DNA from: WOZL01 sp041678645
GTDB taxonomy: Bacteria; Patescibacteriota; Dojkabacteria; SC72
Assembly: GCA_041678645.1 (NCBI GenBank)
Contig: JBAYNT010000002.1
Span: 1 to 39,148, forward strand
Reading direction: 5' to 3'
Length of the DNA: 39,148 nt
Below, one piece after another: positions 16,037 to 24,213 of the stretch; position 1 is the first letter of the stretch, and the number at the start of each line of letters is the position of its first letter. Below the pieces are notes generated by a model. That model made no database searches. It saw only the letters and a list, made by a program, of their open reading frames with translations, and was not told where the DNA came from. Position numbers and translations under genes: made by a program.

Positions 16037-19000
16037 ATGGCACAGATAAGGCTTAACGAAAATCAGAAGAAGGCCGTAGAGCATAAAGAAGGCCCACTTT
16101 TGATAATAGCTGGCGCTGGTACAGGTAAGACAGCAGTAATTACTCAAAGGGTGATACACATTATGAAATCAAAATGGGCGAAGCCATCTGAAATTTTAGC
16201 ACTTACTTTTACTGAAAAAGCCGCCCAAGAGATGGTTGAAAGAATAGATATCGCTATGGAGTACGGCTATGAAGAGCCCTGGATATCAACATTCCATGCG
16301 TTTTGCGACAGGACACTTAGAGAAGATGGTCACTACATTGGACTTGATACGAATTTTTCCTTAATGACCCAAGCGCAAGCATATATCCTTATGCGAAAGC
16401 ATCTATTCGACTTTCCATTAGATATTTTTAGACCACAAGGTGACCCGACGCAATTCATAACGGATCTCATTAAACACTTCTCTAGACTACAAGATGAGGA
16501 TTGTGCGCCAGGAGAATACATTAAATTTGTTAATCAACTACCTAAAACAACAGAGAAAGAAAGGGGGAGATATGCTGAACTCAAAGAGCTTGCACAAACA
16601 TATGAAATGTATAACAAAATCAAGATAGAGGAGTCCAAGCTGGATTTTGGTGACCTCATAATTCTCACGCTGAAACTTTTTAGAGAGAGACCAAGTGTGT
16701 TAAGGAAGTATCAAGATAAATTTAGATATATTCTTGTAGATGAGTTCCAGGACACCAACTATACACAGAATGTTTTAGTAAACACCTTAGTTTTAGGGAA
16801 AGATTATAAAAATGAAAGGAAATTGCCAAGGAATTTGACTGTAGTAGGGGATGATGATCAAGCCATATATAAATTTAGAGGCGCAGCAATTTCTAACATT
16901 CTGCAGTTTAAAGAGAAATATCCAGATGCTAAAGAAATTGTCCTTACTCAAAACTACAGATCTAGACAAGAGATATTAGATAGTGCTTACAGGTTAATTA
17001 AACACAACGACCCGCATAGATTAGAAATTACTGAGAAGATAGATAAGAAACTAGTAGCTAGCAATGTGTTTGAAAATAGTGATGAAGATGCTGTAAATTT
17101 CGTAGTTGCTGGGAACGAGAATGCCGAGGCGGAGTGGGTAGCAGAGGAAATTCTTAATCTTACGGGCAACAAAGATATAGAGGTAGAGAGTGAGGGTTCT
17201 GCCTCTTTTAATGAGTCTGGTCAATCTTCTCTCTCGGGAAAAGATTTTAAGAAAGAAAGGAATAGCAGATATCACTTCTCTGATTTTGCAATACTTACTA
17301 GATCTAATGCGCAATCAGACATTTTTGTACAAACACTTAGATATTACGGAATTCCATATAAGCTTGGAGGACAAAGGGCTTTATATACAAGGGAGGAGAT
17401 ACAAAACCTGATTTCTTTTCTGAGGATTCTTGCAGATTACACAGATGGTATAGCGATGTACGACCTATCGAGTATGGAGATATGGGGCGTATCTCCTAGA
17501 GAGTTTGTAGAACTCAATAGACTTGCCAGAGAGAAAAAGATCTCATTATTTGAGGAACTGGAGAATCTTTGGGAAATTAAACTAGGAGAGCAAGATTGGC
17601 AGATTGATGAATTAGAGGTTGAGGAGAGTAATCTGATTAAAAAGATTTTGTCCCCTGTTTCTGTTTCGTCCATCAGTGACTTCCTTCTATTAATCGATAA
17701 GGGCTTAAAGATGGTAAAGGAGGGGAAATCTATTGGGGAAATACTTTATAATTTCGTTACGGAGAGTGGCTATATACAATACCTTGTTGAGAATGAGAGT
17801 AATGAGAATCAGTTTAAAATTTCTAATATTGCCAAATTTTTTGATTTAATTAAGACTTTCGAGAAGAATAACCCTCAGACCAATATCTATGAATATTTGG
17901 ACTATTTAGAGTATTCAATAAAAGTAGGGGATTCTCCAGCGGTAGATCAGTCAGACTTTGATGATTTCGATGGAGTAAATATTCTGACAGTACATAGTGC
18001 TAAAGGTTTGGAATTTCCTGTTGTGTTTATCTGCAATCTCGTGTCGGACAGATTCCCTACCAGAAATATGAGTGATAGGATAGCTCTGCCAGAAGAGTTG
18101 ATTAAAGAATCAATCTCAGAAGAGCTTGATAGCAAGGAAGAGCAGATAGCTGAAGAGAGAAGACTTTTCTATGTCGGGGCTACTAGAGCAAAAGAGAAGT
18201 TGTATTTAACAGCCTCTCATTTCTATGGAGATGCTAAGCGCAAGAAGAAGCCAAGCATTTTTTTATATGAAATTCTTGATGAAGATGTAAACGAGTCGTT
18301 TAGCAATCCTGTTGTTGGAGGGATAGAGGAAAGCGCCGAAGAAAGGATGGCCCATTTTAAGGAAGGAGATGATATATTAGAAGGAGATATGCAAGATATT
18401 GATACTACTAAAAGAGTTAGCTACTCACAACTTAACACATATGAAGATTGTCCAAAGAAGTACAAGTATTCATACGTCCTTAAGGTTCCGTCGAGGCCTC
18501 ATGCCTCGCTATCCTTTGGTAGTACTATTCACAATACTCTCAAAGATTTCTATACACTATTTAAAGATTCTAAGGAGGGGCTGGAAGGAATCGTAGAGAA
18601 ACCAGATGAAAAGAAACTGCTCGAGTTATATGAGTCTCATTGGATGTCCCATGGTTATGATAGTAAGGCTCACGAAGAGAAGAGGAAGGCTTCAGGTATA
18701 GCGATATTAAAGAGTTACTATAAAAATCTTTTTAATGAAGACCAAAGGCCGTATAGACTTGAGGAGCCATTCTCTGTGCATGTAGGAGAGAGTGTGTTTG
18801 TGGGGAAAATTGATAGAATAGATGTGGTGGATGATAGTAAGGAAATGTTAGAGGTAGAAATCATTGACTATAAAACTGGTAAGGTAAAAAATGAGGCTAA
18901 TGTAAAAAAAGATTTACAATTGCCACTTTATGCACTATTTGCTGAGCAGAAGCTGGGACTAAAAGTGGTAAGTGCTAAATATGTGTTTGTTGAGCATTCA

Positions 19001-19162
19001 GAGGTCGTGGAGGTTAACGTATCAGAAGAGAGAAAGGAAGAGGCGGGGGAGAAGGTTGTTGAGATAATTGAAGAGATTAAAAAGAAAAACTTTATAGCTA
19101 CGCCTGGATATCTGTGTAGGTACTGCGATTATAATACAGTATGTGAAGACGCAATGGTTTAG
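16037..19162 (+). CDS. UvrD/PcrA-type helicase fused to a RecB-family Fe-S nuclease
   Basis: A 1041-residue superfamily 1A DNA helicase: Walker A GAGTGKT (26-32), motif II LVDEFQDTN (about 233-241), motif III VVGDDDQAIYKFRG, motif IV LTQNYRSR, motif V LTVHSAKGLEFPVVF and motif VI RRLFYVGATRAKEKL. The last 250 residues are a PD-(D/E)XK nuclease: FVGKIDRID and EIIDYKTGK supply the active site. A Cys in YEDCPKKYKY (about 803) plus three in CRYCDYNTVC (about 1028-1036) give the C...C-x2-C-x5-C ligands of a 4Fe-4S cluster, as in AddB, AdnAB and Cas4. It is probably a single-chain helicase-nuclease for double-strand-break end processing, since no separate AddA/AddB or RecBCD genes are visible. Confidence 0.93.
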   Translation: MAQIRLNENQKKAVEHKEGPLLIIAGAGTGKTAVITQRVIHIMKSKWAKPSEILALTFTEKAAQEMVERIDIAMEYGYEEPWISTFHAFCDRTLREDGHYIGLDTNFSLMTQAQAYILMRKHLFDFPLDIFRPQGDPTQFITDLIKHFSRLQDEDCAPGEYIKFVNQLPKTTEKERGRYAELKELAQTYEMYNKIKIEESKLDFGDLIILTLKLFRERPSVLRKYQDKFRYILVDEFQDTNYTQNVLVNTLVLGKDYKNERKLPRNLTVVGDDDQAIYKFRGAAISNILQFKEKYPDAKEIVLTQNYRSRQEILDSAYRLIKHNDPHRLEITEKIDKKLVASNVFENSDEDAVNFVVAGNENAEAEWVAEEILNLTGNKDIEVESEGSASFNESGQSSLSGKDFKKERNSRYHFSDFAILTRSNAQSDIFVQTLRYYGIPYKLGGQRALYTREEIQNLISFLRILADYTDGIAMYDLSSMEIWGVSPREFVELNRLAREKKISLFEELENLWEIKLGEQDWQIDELEVEESNLIKKILSPVSVSSISDFLLLIDKGLKMVKEGKSIGEILYNFVTESGYIQYLVENESNENQFKISNIAKFFDLIKTFEKNNPQTNIYEYLDYLEYSIKVGDSPAVDQSDFDDFDGVNILTVHSAKGLEFPVVFICNLVSDRFPTRNMSDRIALPEELIKESISEELDSKEEQIAEERRLFYVGATRAKEKLYLTASHFYGDAKRKKKPSIFLYEILDEDVNESFSNPVVGGIEESAEERMAHFKEGDDILEGDMQDIDTTKRVSYSQLNTYEDCPKKYKYSYVLKVPSRPHASLSFGSTIHNTLKDFYTLFKDSKEGLEGIVEKPDEKKLLELYESHWMSHGYDSKAHEEKRKASGIAILKSYYKNLFNEDQRPYRLEEPFSVHVGESVFVGKIDRIDVVDDSKEMLEVEIIDYKTGKVKNEANVKKDLQLPLYALFAEQKLGLKVVSAKYVFVEHSEVVEVNVSEERKEEAGEKVVEIIEEIKKKNFIATPGYLCRYCDYNTVCEDAMV

Positions 19163-19180
19163 TTAATCCGCGAGATTGTG

Positions 19181-19186
19181 TATAAT
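19181..19186 (+). promoter_or_regulatory. -10 element of the pilin-array operon
   Basis: TATAAT 7 nt before the ATG at 19194. A longer reading of the gene from an ATG at 19176 would start upstream of the promoter and is therefore unlikely. Confidence 0.6.
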
Positions 19187-19193
19187 ACGAAAC

Positions 19194-19547
19194 ATGAATA
19201 GTATAGTAAATAAAATATATGCGGACACTCTTTCAGATAAATTGCAGGGAACAATCAACTCAGATGGAGGTCTGTTTTCGCAATTTAGTGTAGAAGATGG
19301 AAATGCATTAGGCAACATTACATCTTCGATATTAGCGATTGCTCTACCATTAGCAGGTACTGTGACCTTAGTACTTTTAATTGTTGCTGGTTATAAGATG
19401 ATGAGCAGCCAGGGAAATCCTGATAAACTTAAAGATGCTAGGGAGATGATAACTAATGCAATAATAGGGTTGGTGTTTATACTGTTATCTATAGCAATAT
19501 TACTCTTAATATCGAATGTGTTTAATTTAGATGCTATAAATGCTTAA
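19194..19547 (+). CDS. VirB2/TrbC-like pilin paralogue 1
   Basis: A 117-residue, two-helix membrane protein, first of five tandem paralogues. The N-terminal 45 residues are polar. Two hydrophobic helices follow (about 48-70 and 87-112), separated by a short polar loop SSQGNPDKLKDAREM. The helix-GxPDK-loop-helix pattern matches VirB2/TrbC-type pilin subunits of type IV secretion systems, small proteins that polymerise or line an envelope channel. No cleaved signal peptide is obvious. The last base of its TAA stop overlaps the ATG of the next gene (TAATG), so translation is probably coupled. The family call is moderate; the membership of the five-gene set is clear. Confidence 0.8.
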   Translation: MNSIVNKIYADTLSDKLQGTINSDGGLFSQFSVEDGNALGNITSSILAIALPLAGTVTLVLLIVAGYKMMSSQGNPDKLKDAREMITNAIIGLVFILLSIAILLLISNVFNLDAINA

Positions 19548-19879
19548 TGAAAAAATCAACTAAGAATTTTTTTAAGGGGGGCTTATTTGTAACTATAGGC
19601 GGTCAAGTTGTAGACTTCCCAATAGTTGAGAAATGGAAAGATTTGGATGAAGTAATTCTTGATGTCAAAGACATAATCAATGCTTTTATTATGTTCTCAT
19701 CTGTTGTTGCAGTTGCTATGATTATTGTCTCTGGATATACTTTGATTACTGCTATGGGCAATCCGGACAAGATAGAGCAGGGGCAGAAGACTTTAACAGC
19801 TGCTATCATAGGTTTGATAGTGGTGTGGATAGCAGGTTTGATAATTAAGTTTGTTTTAACCCTGCTTGAAGTTGGCTAA
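19547..19879 (+). CDS. VirB2/TrbC-like pilin paralogue 2
   Basis: A 110-residue member of the five-gene array. There is a basic N-terminus and a soluble stretch (about 1-45), then helix 1 (VVAVAMIIVSGYTLITA), the conserved loop MGNPDKIEQGQKTL and helix 2 (AAIIGLIVVWIAGLIIKFVL). It starts on the last base of the previous stop codon. Relative to paralogue 1 the N-terminus is unrelated but the hairpin aligns residue for residue around GNPDK, indicating duplication with divergent ends. Confidence 0.8.
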   Translation: MKKSTKNFFKGGLFVTIGGQVVDFPIVEKWKDLDEVILDVKDIINAFIMFSSVVAVAMIIVSGYTLITAMGNPDKIEQGQKTLTAAIIGLIVVWIAGLIIKFVLTLLEVG

Positions 19880-19904
19880 TATTGATAAGTTAGGGATTCT
19901 TTGG

Positions 19905-19910
19905 TAAAAT
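19905..19910 (+). promoter_or_regulatory. Extended -10 (TGGTAAAAT) before pilin paralogue 3
   Basis: TAAAAT preceded by TGG in the 66-bp gap between paralogues 2 and 3. The predicted leader is about 28 nt, so paralogues 3-5 could be transcribed separately and more strongly than the first two. Confidence 0.45.
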
Positions 19911-19945
19911 TCAAATTATAAATAAATTATTATTAAATTACGAAC

Positions 19946-20245
19946 ATGAATATAGGCAGTATTACAAACCCACTCGATATCCCAACATTGGGAGAATTGG
20001 TAACAAAGGGTTTAAATTTCGCTATTGGTGCAGCCGCAGTAATTTGTGTTGCAGTATTAATCGGAAGTGGTTATATGTATATTACCGCTGCTGGAGATGA
20101 GAGTAAAATTGAGAAAGCTGGTAAATCATTAACATTCGCAATTGTTGGCTTAGCTATAGCATTTATAGCAGTGTTGTTAGTAAACTTTGTCCTTGATGAG
20201 GTTTTGATGAAAACAAAAGCGTTGGTTACTACAGTAATAGCATAA
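19946..20245 (+). CDS. VirB2/TrbC-like pilin paralogue 3
   Basis: A 99-residue member of the array with a shorter N-terminus (about 24 residues), helix 1 (AAAVICVAVLIGSGYMYITA), loop AGDESKIEKAGKSL and helix 2 (FAIVGLAIAFIAVLLVNFVL). The loop has GDESK where others have GNPDK. It is the first gene after a separate extended -10 element, which makes it a candidate for the major pilin. Confidence 0.8.
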   Translation: MNIGSITNPLDIPTLGELVTKGLNFAIGAAAVICVAVLIGSGYMYITAAGDESKIEKAGKSLTFAIVGLAIAFIAVLLVNFVLDEVLMKTKALVTTVIA

Positions 20246-20254
20246 TAGCTTTAT

Positions 20255-20527
20255 ATGTTAAATTTTTCTTTGCTTAATAACCCAACTGATTATGAGAGTC
20301 TAAGTGGTTTCGTAATAAATCTTATTAACCTAGCCATTAGTTTTTCTGTTATCATTGCCGTAGCTGCATTAATACTTGCAGGATTCAAATATATACTAGC
20401 AATGGGTGATGAAGAGAAGGTTGAGAATGCTACTAGATCTCTAATATTTGCCTTAGTAGGCCTGGTAATTGTATTTATTGCACCTTTACTTGTAAAATAC
20501 ATTACATCTTTAATGGGTGTTGAATAG
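20255..20527 (+). CDS. VirB2/TrbC-like pilin paralogue 4
   Basis: A 90-residue member: N-terminal segment of about 28 residues, helix 1 (FSVIIAVAALILAGFKYIL), loop AMGDEEKVENATRSL and helix 2 (FALVGLVIVFIAPLLVKYI). It lies 9 nt after paralogue 3. A CATAAT 8 nt before the ATG could act as a weak promoter. Confidence 0.8.
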   Translation: MLNFSLLNNPTDYESLSGFVINLINLAISFSVIIAVAALILAGFKYILAMGDEEKVENATRSLIFALVGLVIVFIAPLLVKYITSLMGVE

Positions 20528-20550
20528 TAATTTTATGCTTTAATAATTAA

Positions 20551-20805
20551 ATGGATGAGCCTGCAAGAATAGAAGAAATATTCACCAGCCTTGATAAGGT
20601 CTTAGACTTCCTTTTTCCTTTTGGTGTAATCCTTGCTCTCGCCTTTGTCGTCGTGGGTGGATATATGTGGATGTCTTCTGCTGGTAATCCAGATAAAATT
20701 AAGCAAGCCCAAGGCACACTTACATGGGCCATCATTGGCTTAATCTTTGTATTAATTTCAGGACTCCTGCTTAAGACTTTGATTGATTACATTGTCGGAA
20801 TGTAG
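20551..20805 (+). CDS. VirB2/TrbC-like pilin paralogue 5
   Basis: An 84-residue member, the shortest: N-terminus of about 20 residues, helix 1 (LFPFGVILALAFVVVGGYMWM), loop SSAGNPDKIKQAQGTL and helix 2 (WAIIGLIFVLISGLLLKTLI). The loop again has the GNPDK form. It ends 11 nt before the peptidoglycan-hydrolase gene, linking the pilin set to cell-wall penetration. Confidence 0.8.
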   Translation: MDEPARIEEIFTSLDKVLDFLFPFGVILALAFVVVGGYMWMSSAGNPDKIKQAQGTLTWAIIGLIFVLISGLLLKTLIDYIVGM

Positions 20806-20811
20806 GATAAT
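20806..20811 (+). promoter_or_regulatory. Possible -10 element of the SpoIID-domain gene
   Basis: GATAAT begins on the base after the preceding stop codon and lies 5 nt before the ATG at 20817. The smpB gene has exactly the same layout: stop, hexamer, CTGNN spacer, ATG. Confidence 0.4.
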
Positions 20812-20816
20812 CTGAT

Positions 20817-22619
20817 ATGAGTAAACTGCCTATTTTTAACATTACCGTTTTTGTTCTTCTTTCTTTTTTTCTTCTTCTTTTTCAGTTTACTCCTGCATAT
20901 TCTAGCCCAGCAGACGAGCTAGAAAAAGATATAGAGCAGACACAGGAGGAGATTAAAAAGAATGAATCTAACCTGCGAAGTATCGAAGCCAGGATTAAAG
21001 AGATCTCAAATAGTAACTATTCTGTTAGTCAGAAAATTAACCTACTAAGTGCTGAAGTAGAGGAGATTGAAACAGTACTAGAGGCAAAGAATAGCGAAAT
21101 AGAGGAGAAGCTGGAAGAAATAGCTCAGAAAGAAGAAGTAATTAGACAGAAGAAAGATTTGGTTGCTTCTGTTTCTAGTCAATTGTATATGGAGAGTAGA
21201 GTAGGTACTGTAGAATTCTTCTTTTCAAATAGTCGTATAGATGATGTTATACATTCTTTTTTTGTTAAGAAGAGCACTATTTCATTACTAAAGGATGAGA
21301 TTACTGAGATTACAGGGGAGTTTGAGAGTCTTACTGTTCTTAAGCAGGAGTTAGAGAGTGAGAAGACTGAATTGGATAGTCAGAAGAAGGATTTAGATGA
21401 CTCTCATAATCTTCTTTTAGCTGAAAGGGCTAAATTGCAAAGAGAGTTAAATGAGACATATAACAGTAGGAATTTGGTTAGTAGGACCATTAATGGTCTT
21501 AAGTCTGAACTTTCCGATTTGCAGTATCATTTACTTGTGGTTAGACAGGGAGGAACTAATGTAAATGCATCTTCAGTACCAGGGAGTACGGATAATAAGT
21601 CTACATTACCTGGGTTTTTGGCAAATGCGCCTAGTGACACATTTGCAGTATTTTCAATAGGGGCATATACGCATAGAAATGGTATGAGTCAGTGGGGTGC
21701 AAGGGCAAGGGCTGATTCAGGGCAATCATATACGCAAATATTAAATCACTACTATCCATCATTTATAATTACATCTGGTTATCCTGAGCCTGCTACAGTT
21801 ACAATTAGAGGGGATGGCCTTGATTGTAATAATAATGCTAAATATTACAATGAGACTTTAAATTTTGATACCTATATGAATCGTATATTTGAGATGCCTG
21901 CCTCTTGGAATCCTGAAGCGGTTAAAGCTCAAGCTATTGCAACAAGGAGTTTCGCTATTCACCAAATAAACAGGAATGGATATATCAGACCGAATCAGTC
22001 AGATCAGGTCTATAAGAACTGTGGTAATGGATCTGGTTGGATAAATGCTGTAAATGCTACAAAGGGTCAAGTCTTAACAAGTGGTGGTAGTGCAGCTTTT
22101 AGTCAGTATGCTGCTGTACATGGAGGTTGGAGTAATACTTCTGGTTGGGATACTACCGATGGTTCAGGTAGTGGTGATTGGATGGCTAGGGCATATGACA
22201 GTATTTCCAGGGTATCTTGGTTTTATCAGACTTGGTATACCTCAGGATCTAGTACTTGTGGTAGGAATCCATGGATGACACAAACAGAGATGTCAGATAT
22301 TGTTAATGCGTACCAGGTATGGGCAGCTAATGGTGGAAGTGATGGTCGTATAGTTCCTGTATATGATGCTTGCCACTCTAGTGGCAATCCATATTCTTAC
22401 TCCGAATTGAGAAAGTTGGCTGCGAAACCGGTATCGTCGATATCTGCCGTTGTCACGAGTAACAGTAACGGTTCAACTGGAAGCATTACTTTCTATACTA
22501 ATGCTGGGAATATAACGATTCCAGCTAGTTATTTTAAGACAATCTATAATATGAGGGCCCCTGGGCATCTTCATATTCCTCAAAACGGGTTTGTGCATAT
22601 AAATATTGAAAAGAAATAA
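20817..22619 (+). CDS. Secreted coiled-coil protein with a C-terminal SpoIID/LytB domain
   Basis: A 600-residue exported cell-wall protein. The signal peptide (about 1-31) has the core FVLLSFFLLLFQF. Residues about 35-240 are a long coiled coil of the EnvC/CwlO type. A Ser/Thr-rich linker leads to a SpoIID domain (about 290-600) with GMSQWGARARADSGQSYTQI and RIFEMPASWNPEAVKAQAIA, including the Glu equivalent to the catalytic one of SpoIID lytic transglycosylases and the A-T-R-S motif. Directly downstream of five pilin-like genes, it plausibly plays the role of VirB1, opening peptidoglycan for assembly of the apparatus. A general role in division or wall turnover is the alternative. Confidence 0.85.
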   Translation: MSKLPIFNITVFVLLSFFLLLFQFTPAYSSPADELEKDIEQTQEEIKKNESNLRSIEARIKEISNSNYSVSQKINLLSAEVEEIETVLEAKNSEIEEKLEEIAQKEEVIRQKKDLVASVSSQLYMESRVGTVEFFFSNSRIDDVIHSFFVKKSTISLLKDEITEITGEFESLTVLKQELESEKTELDSQKKDLDDSHNLLLAERAKLQRELNETYNSRNLVSRTINGLKSELSDLQYHLLVVRQGGTNVNASSVPGSTDNKSTLPGFLANAPSDTFAVFSIGAYTHRNGMSQWGARARADSGQSYTQILNHYYPSFIITSGYPEPATVTIRGDGLDCNNNAKYYNETLNFDTYMNRIFEMPASWNPEAVKAQAIATRSFAIHQINRNGYIRPNQSDQVYKNCGNGSGWINAVNATKGQVLTSGGSAAFSQYAAVHGGWSNTSGWDTTDGSGSGDWMARAYDSISRVSWFYQTWYTSGSSTCGRNPWMTQTEMSDIVNAYQVWAANGGSDGRIVPVYDACHSSGNPYSYSELRKLAAKPVSSISAVVTSNSNGSTGSITFYTNAGNITIPASYFKTIYNMRAPGHLHIPQNGFVHINIEKK

Positions 22620-22639
22620 TCCATATAGTAAAATACAGG

Positions 22640-22657
22640 TGTATACATATGTATACA
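22640..22657. promoter_or_regulatory. 18-bp perfect palindrome, likely operator of the toxin-antitoxin pair
   Basis: TGTATACATATGTATACA is its own reverse complement. It lies 22 nt before the antitoxin ATG and would cover the -35 region of the TAATAT at 22667-22672, an ideal place for autorepression by a ribbon-helix-helix antitoxin. Confidence 0.7.
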
Positions 22658-22666
22658 TTAAGTTTT

Positions 22667-22672
22667 TAATAT
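22667..22672 (+). promoter_or_regulatory. Putative -10 element of the toxin-antitoxin operon
   Basis: TAATAT 7 nt before the antitoxin ATG at 22680. A second candidate, TAAAAT at 22629-22634, lies just upstream of the palindrome. Confidence 0.4.
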
Positions 22673-22679
22673 TCAAATA

Positions 22680-22970
22680 ATGGATTATAAAACAAAGGTT
22701 GCACAAACAAGATTAAGCCCCTCTGTAGTTAGAGATATAGAGGTTAAGCTTAAAAAAACTGGCTTGACAATGTCTGATTATCTTAGACTACTTGTATTAA
22801 AAGATTTAGATAGATTACCAATAGAGGTACCTAAAGATTTACCAACTATGGAATTAACTAAGGAGCAGGAGAAAGAATTAGATAAGGCAATGGAGGATGT
22901 AAAAGCGGGTAGGGTAACGGAGGTTGTTAACGTAGATGAGTACTTTAACAATCTTTATAAAAATGAGTAA
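22680..22970 (+). CDS. Ribbon-helix-helix antitoxin (RelB-like)
   Basis: A 96-residue protein that should bind and neutralise the downstream toxin and repress the operon. The N-terminal QTRLSPSVVRDIEVKLKKTG followed by LTMSDYLRLLVLKDL is a beta-strand plus two helices typical of RelB/MetJ-like ribbon-helix-helix DNA-binding proteins. The acidic C-terminal half (about 55-96, KEQEKELDKAMEDVKAGRVT) is the expected toxin-wrapping segment. Its last 8 nt overlap the toxin start (ATGAGTAA). A perfect palindrome precedes the gene. Confidence 0.85.
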   Translation: MDYKTKVAQTRLSPSVVRDIEVKLKKTGLTMSDYLRLLVLKDLDRLPIEVPKDLPTMELTKEQEKELDKAMEDVKAGRVTEVVNVDEYFNNLYKNE

Positions 22971-23259
22971 AGATAAATACTCTCTTAATACAACTAAAAG
23001 TGTTGATAAAAAGATTAGGAAATTGGGAAAAGGTAATAAAAGATTAGATAAGGAGATGCGAAGAACTTTCAAGCAATTAGAAAAGAACCCTTTTTATAAG
23101 TCTTTAAAAACACACAAGGTAAATACCGGAAAGTGGGGGGAAGCTTACAGCTCTAGAGTAACTGGGGATATTAGAATTTTATGGTATTTATATGATAAAA
23201 ATCTTTTAATCCTGATTATCGATATAGGGGGTCATTCTGGATCTAAAAGTGTCTATTAA
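22963..23259 (+). CDS. RelE/YafQ-type toxin
   Basis: A 98-residue basic protein of the RelE/ParE superfamily, predicted to be a ribosome-dependent mRNA endonuclease. The helical N-terminal half is Lys-rich (TTKSVDKKIRKLGKG, LDKEMRRTFKQLEKNPFY). The C-terminal half has the strand pattern YSSRVTGDIRILWYLYD and LILIIDIGGHSGSKSVY, where Arg and the GGHS motif are conserved in this branch. The frame is open from 22936, but the ATG at 22963 inside the antitoxin stop region gives the usual coupled arrangement. The pair interrupts the secretion-like cluster and looks like an insertion or a stabilising module. Confidence 0.85.
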   Translation: MSKDKYSLNTTKSVDKKIRKLGKGNKRLDKEMRRTFKQLEKNPFYKSLKTHKVNTGKWGEAYSSRVTGDIRILWYLYDKNLLILIIDIGGHSGSKSVY

Positions 23260-23315
23260 ATGATTGTCAATTCCTTGTTCTTATAGTAATTTTATGATAT
23301 CTTAACTAATATAGA

Positions 23316-23942
23316 ATGGCACAAAAAACAGATGTACCAAAAAAATTTAGAGATAAGAGATTTGCCTTTATAAGGGCTCTCCCTGAATCCTTTGACCGAG
23401 ACAAAAATGTTGACATCTTCCCTAAAAATGTACGATTCGATAGGAAGGAAGAGGGTGAAGAGATAATAATGATTACCAGAAAACATTGGACAGCATATTT
23501 CACTCATATCCTAGTTGCCATACTCATACCAATAGTTCCAATAGCCCTGTTATTCATTTCATCAAACTCTACAGACATTTATGGAAAAGTTACAATATAT
23601 TTGGGCCTTTTCGTAGCCTCCATTGTTATTTCGGTGAATGTAATTATCACAGCGATAGTGCAGTGGTATTACAACATTTCAATAATTACGGATAAAAGAA
23701 TTCTGTCGCTTAAGGTAACAAGCATATTCCAACACTCATATACCGAGATCCTTTGGAGAAAGATACAGGATGTAAGCCATGACAGTATAGGGCTACTAAG
23801 CTCAATATTTGATATTGGGAACATATATATTGATACTGCTGGAGAAGGTATTGATCTTACCCTGAGATTTGTGCCTAAGCCAAGGAATGTACAGGAAGTG
23901 ATTAATAATTTAGTTGATTTAGCTCATGACGGAGAGCTCTAA
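23316..23942 (+). CDS. Membrane protein with a bacterial PH (bPH2/YdbS-like) domain
   Basis: A 208-residue protein with a soluble N-terminus, two membrane helices (about 60-80, AYFTHILVAILIPIVPIALL, and about 88-112) and a C-terminal bacterial pleckstrin-homology domain (about 113-205) with ITDKRILSLKVTSIFQHSYT and LLSSIFDIGNIYIDTAGEGI. Such proteins are generally envelope-associated and of unknown detailed function. It starts a run of close genes (8- to 11-nt gaps) that continues through the propeller protein and smpB, so it is probably part of the same operon. The first 50 residues are charged and cytosolic. Confidence 0.85.
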   Translation: MAQKTDVPKKFRDKRFAFIRALPESFDRDKNVDIFPKNVRFDRKEEGEEIIMITRKHWTAYFTHILVAILIPIVPIALLFISSNSTDIYGKVTIYLGLFVASIVISVNVIITAIVQWYYNISIITDKRILSLKVTSIFQHSYTEILWRKIQDVSHDSIGLLSSIFDIGNIYIDTAGEGIDLTLRFVPKPRNVQEVINNLVDLAHDGEL

Positions 23943-23950
23943 ATAAAGAT

Positions 23951-24205
23951 ATGAATATTGACTATACAAGCATATATGACAGTATAAACGTAGGAGTATC
24001 TGTAACAGGAAGCCTCGTTAAGGTTCTTGTAGGATTAATCCTTTTTGCCATTGTGTTCTACTCTTTCATGTTTATCCTTAAATTCCGAGTCCTCCAAGAC
24101 ACCGTAGATATATCATCTAGCGCTGTTTCCAAACTAGTGGTTACAGTAAATCTAGTGATATCCCTACTGGGTGCAATATTAGCTTTCATATTAATTCTAC
24201 TCTAA
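23951..24205 (+). CDS. Small two-helix membrane protein, unrecognised
   Basis: An 84-residue protein with two hydrophobic helices (about 22-47, VLVGLILFAIVFYSFMFIL, and about 60-84, LVVTVNLVISLLGAILAFIL) separated by a short loop KFRVLQDTVDISSSAVSK. It resembles the pilin-like paralogues in size and topology but lacks their GNPDK loop, so I do not group it with them. It sits 8 nt after the PH-domain gene and 8 nt before the propeller gene, implying one operon. Confidence 0.65.
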   Translation: MNIDYTSIYDSINVGVSVTGSLVKVLVGLILFAIVFYSFMFILKFRVLQDTVDISSSAVSKLVVTVNLVISLLGAILAFILILL

Positions 24206-24213
24206 AAAACAGC

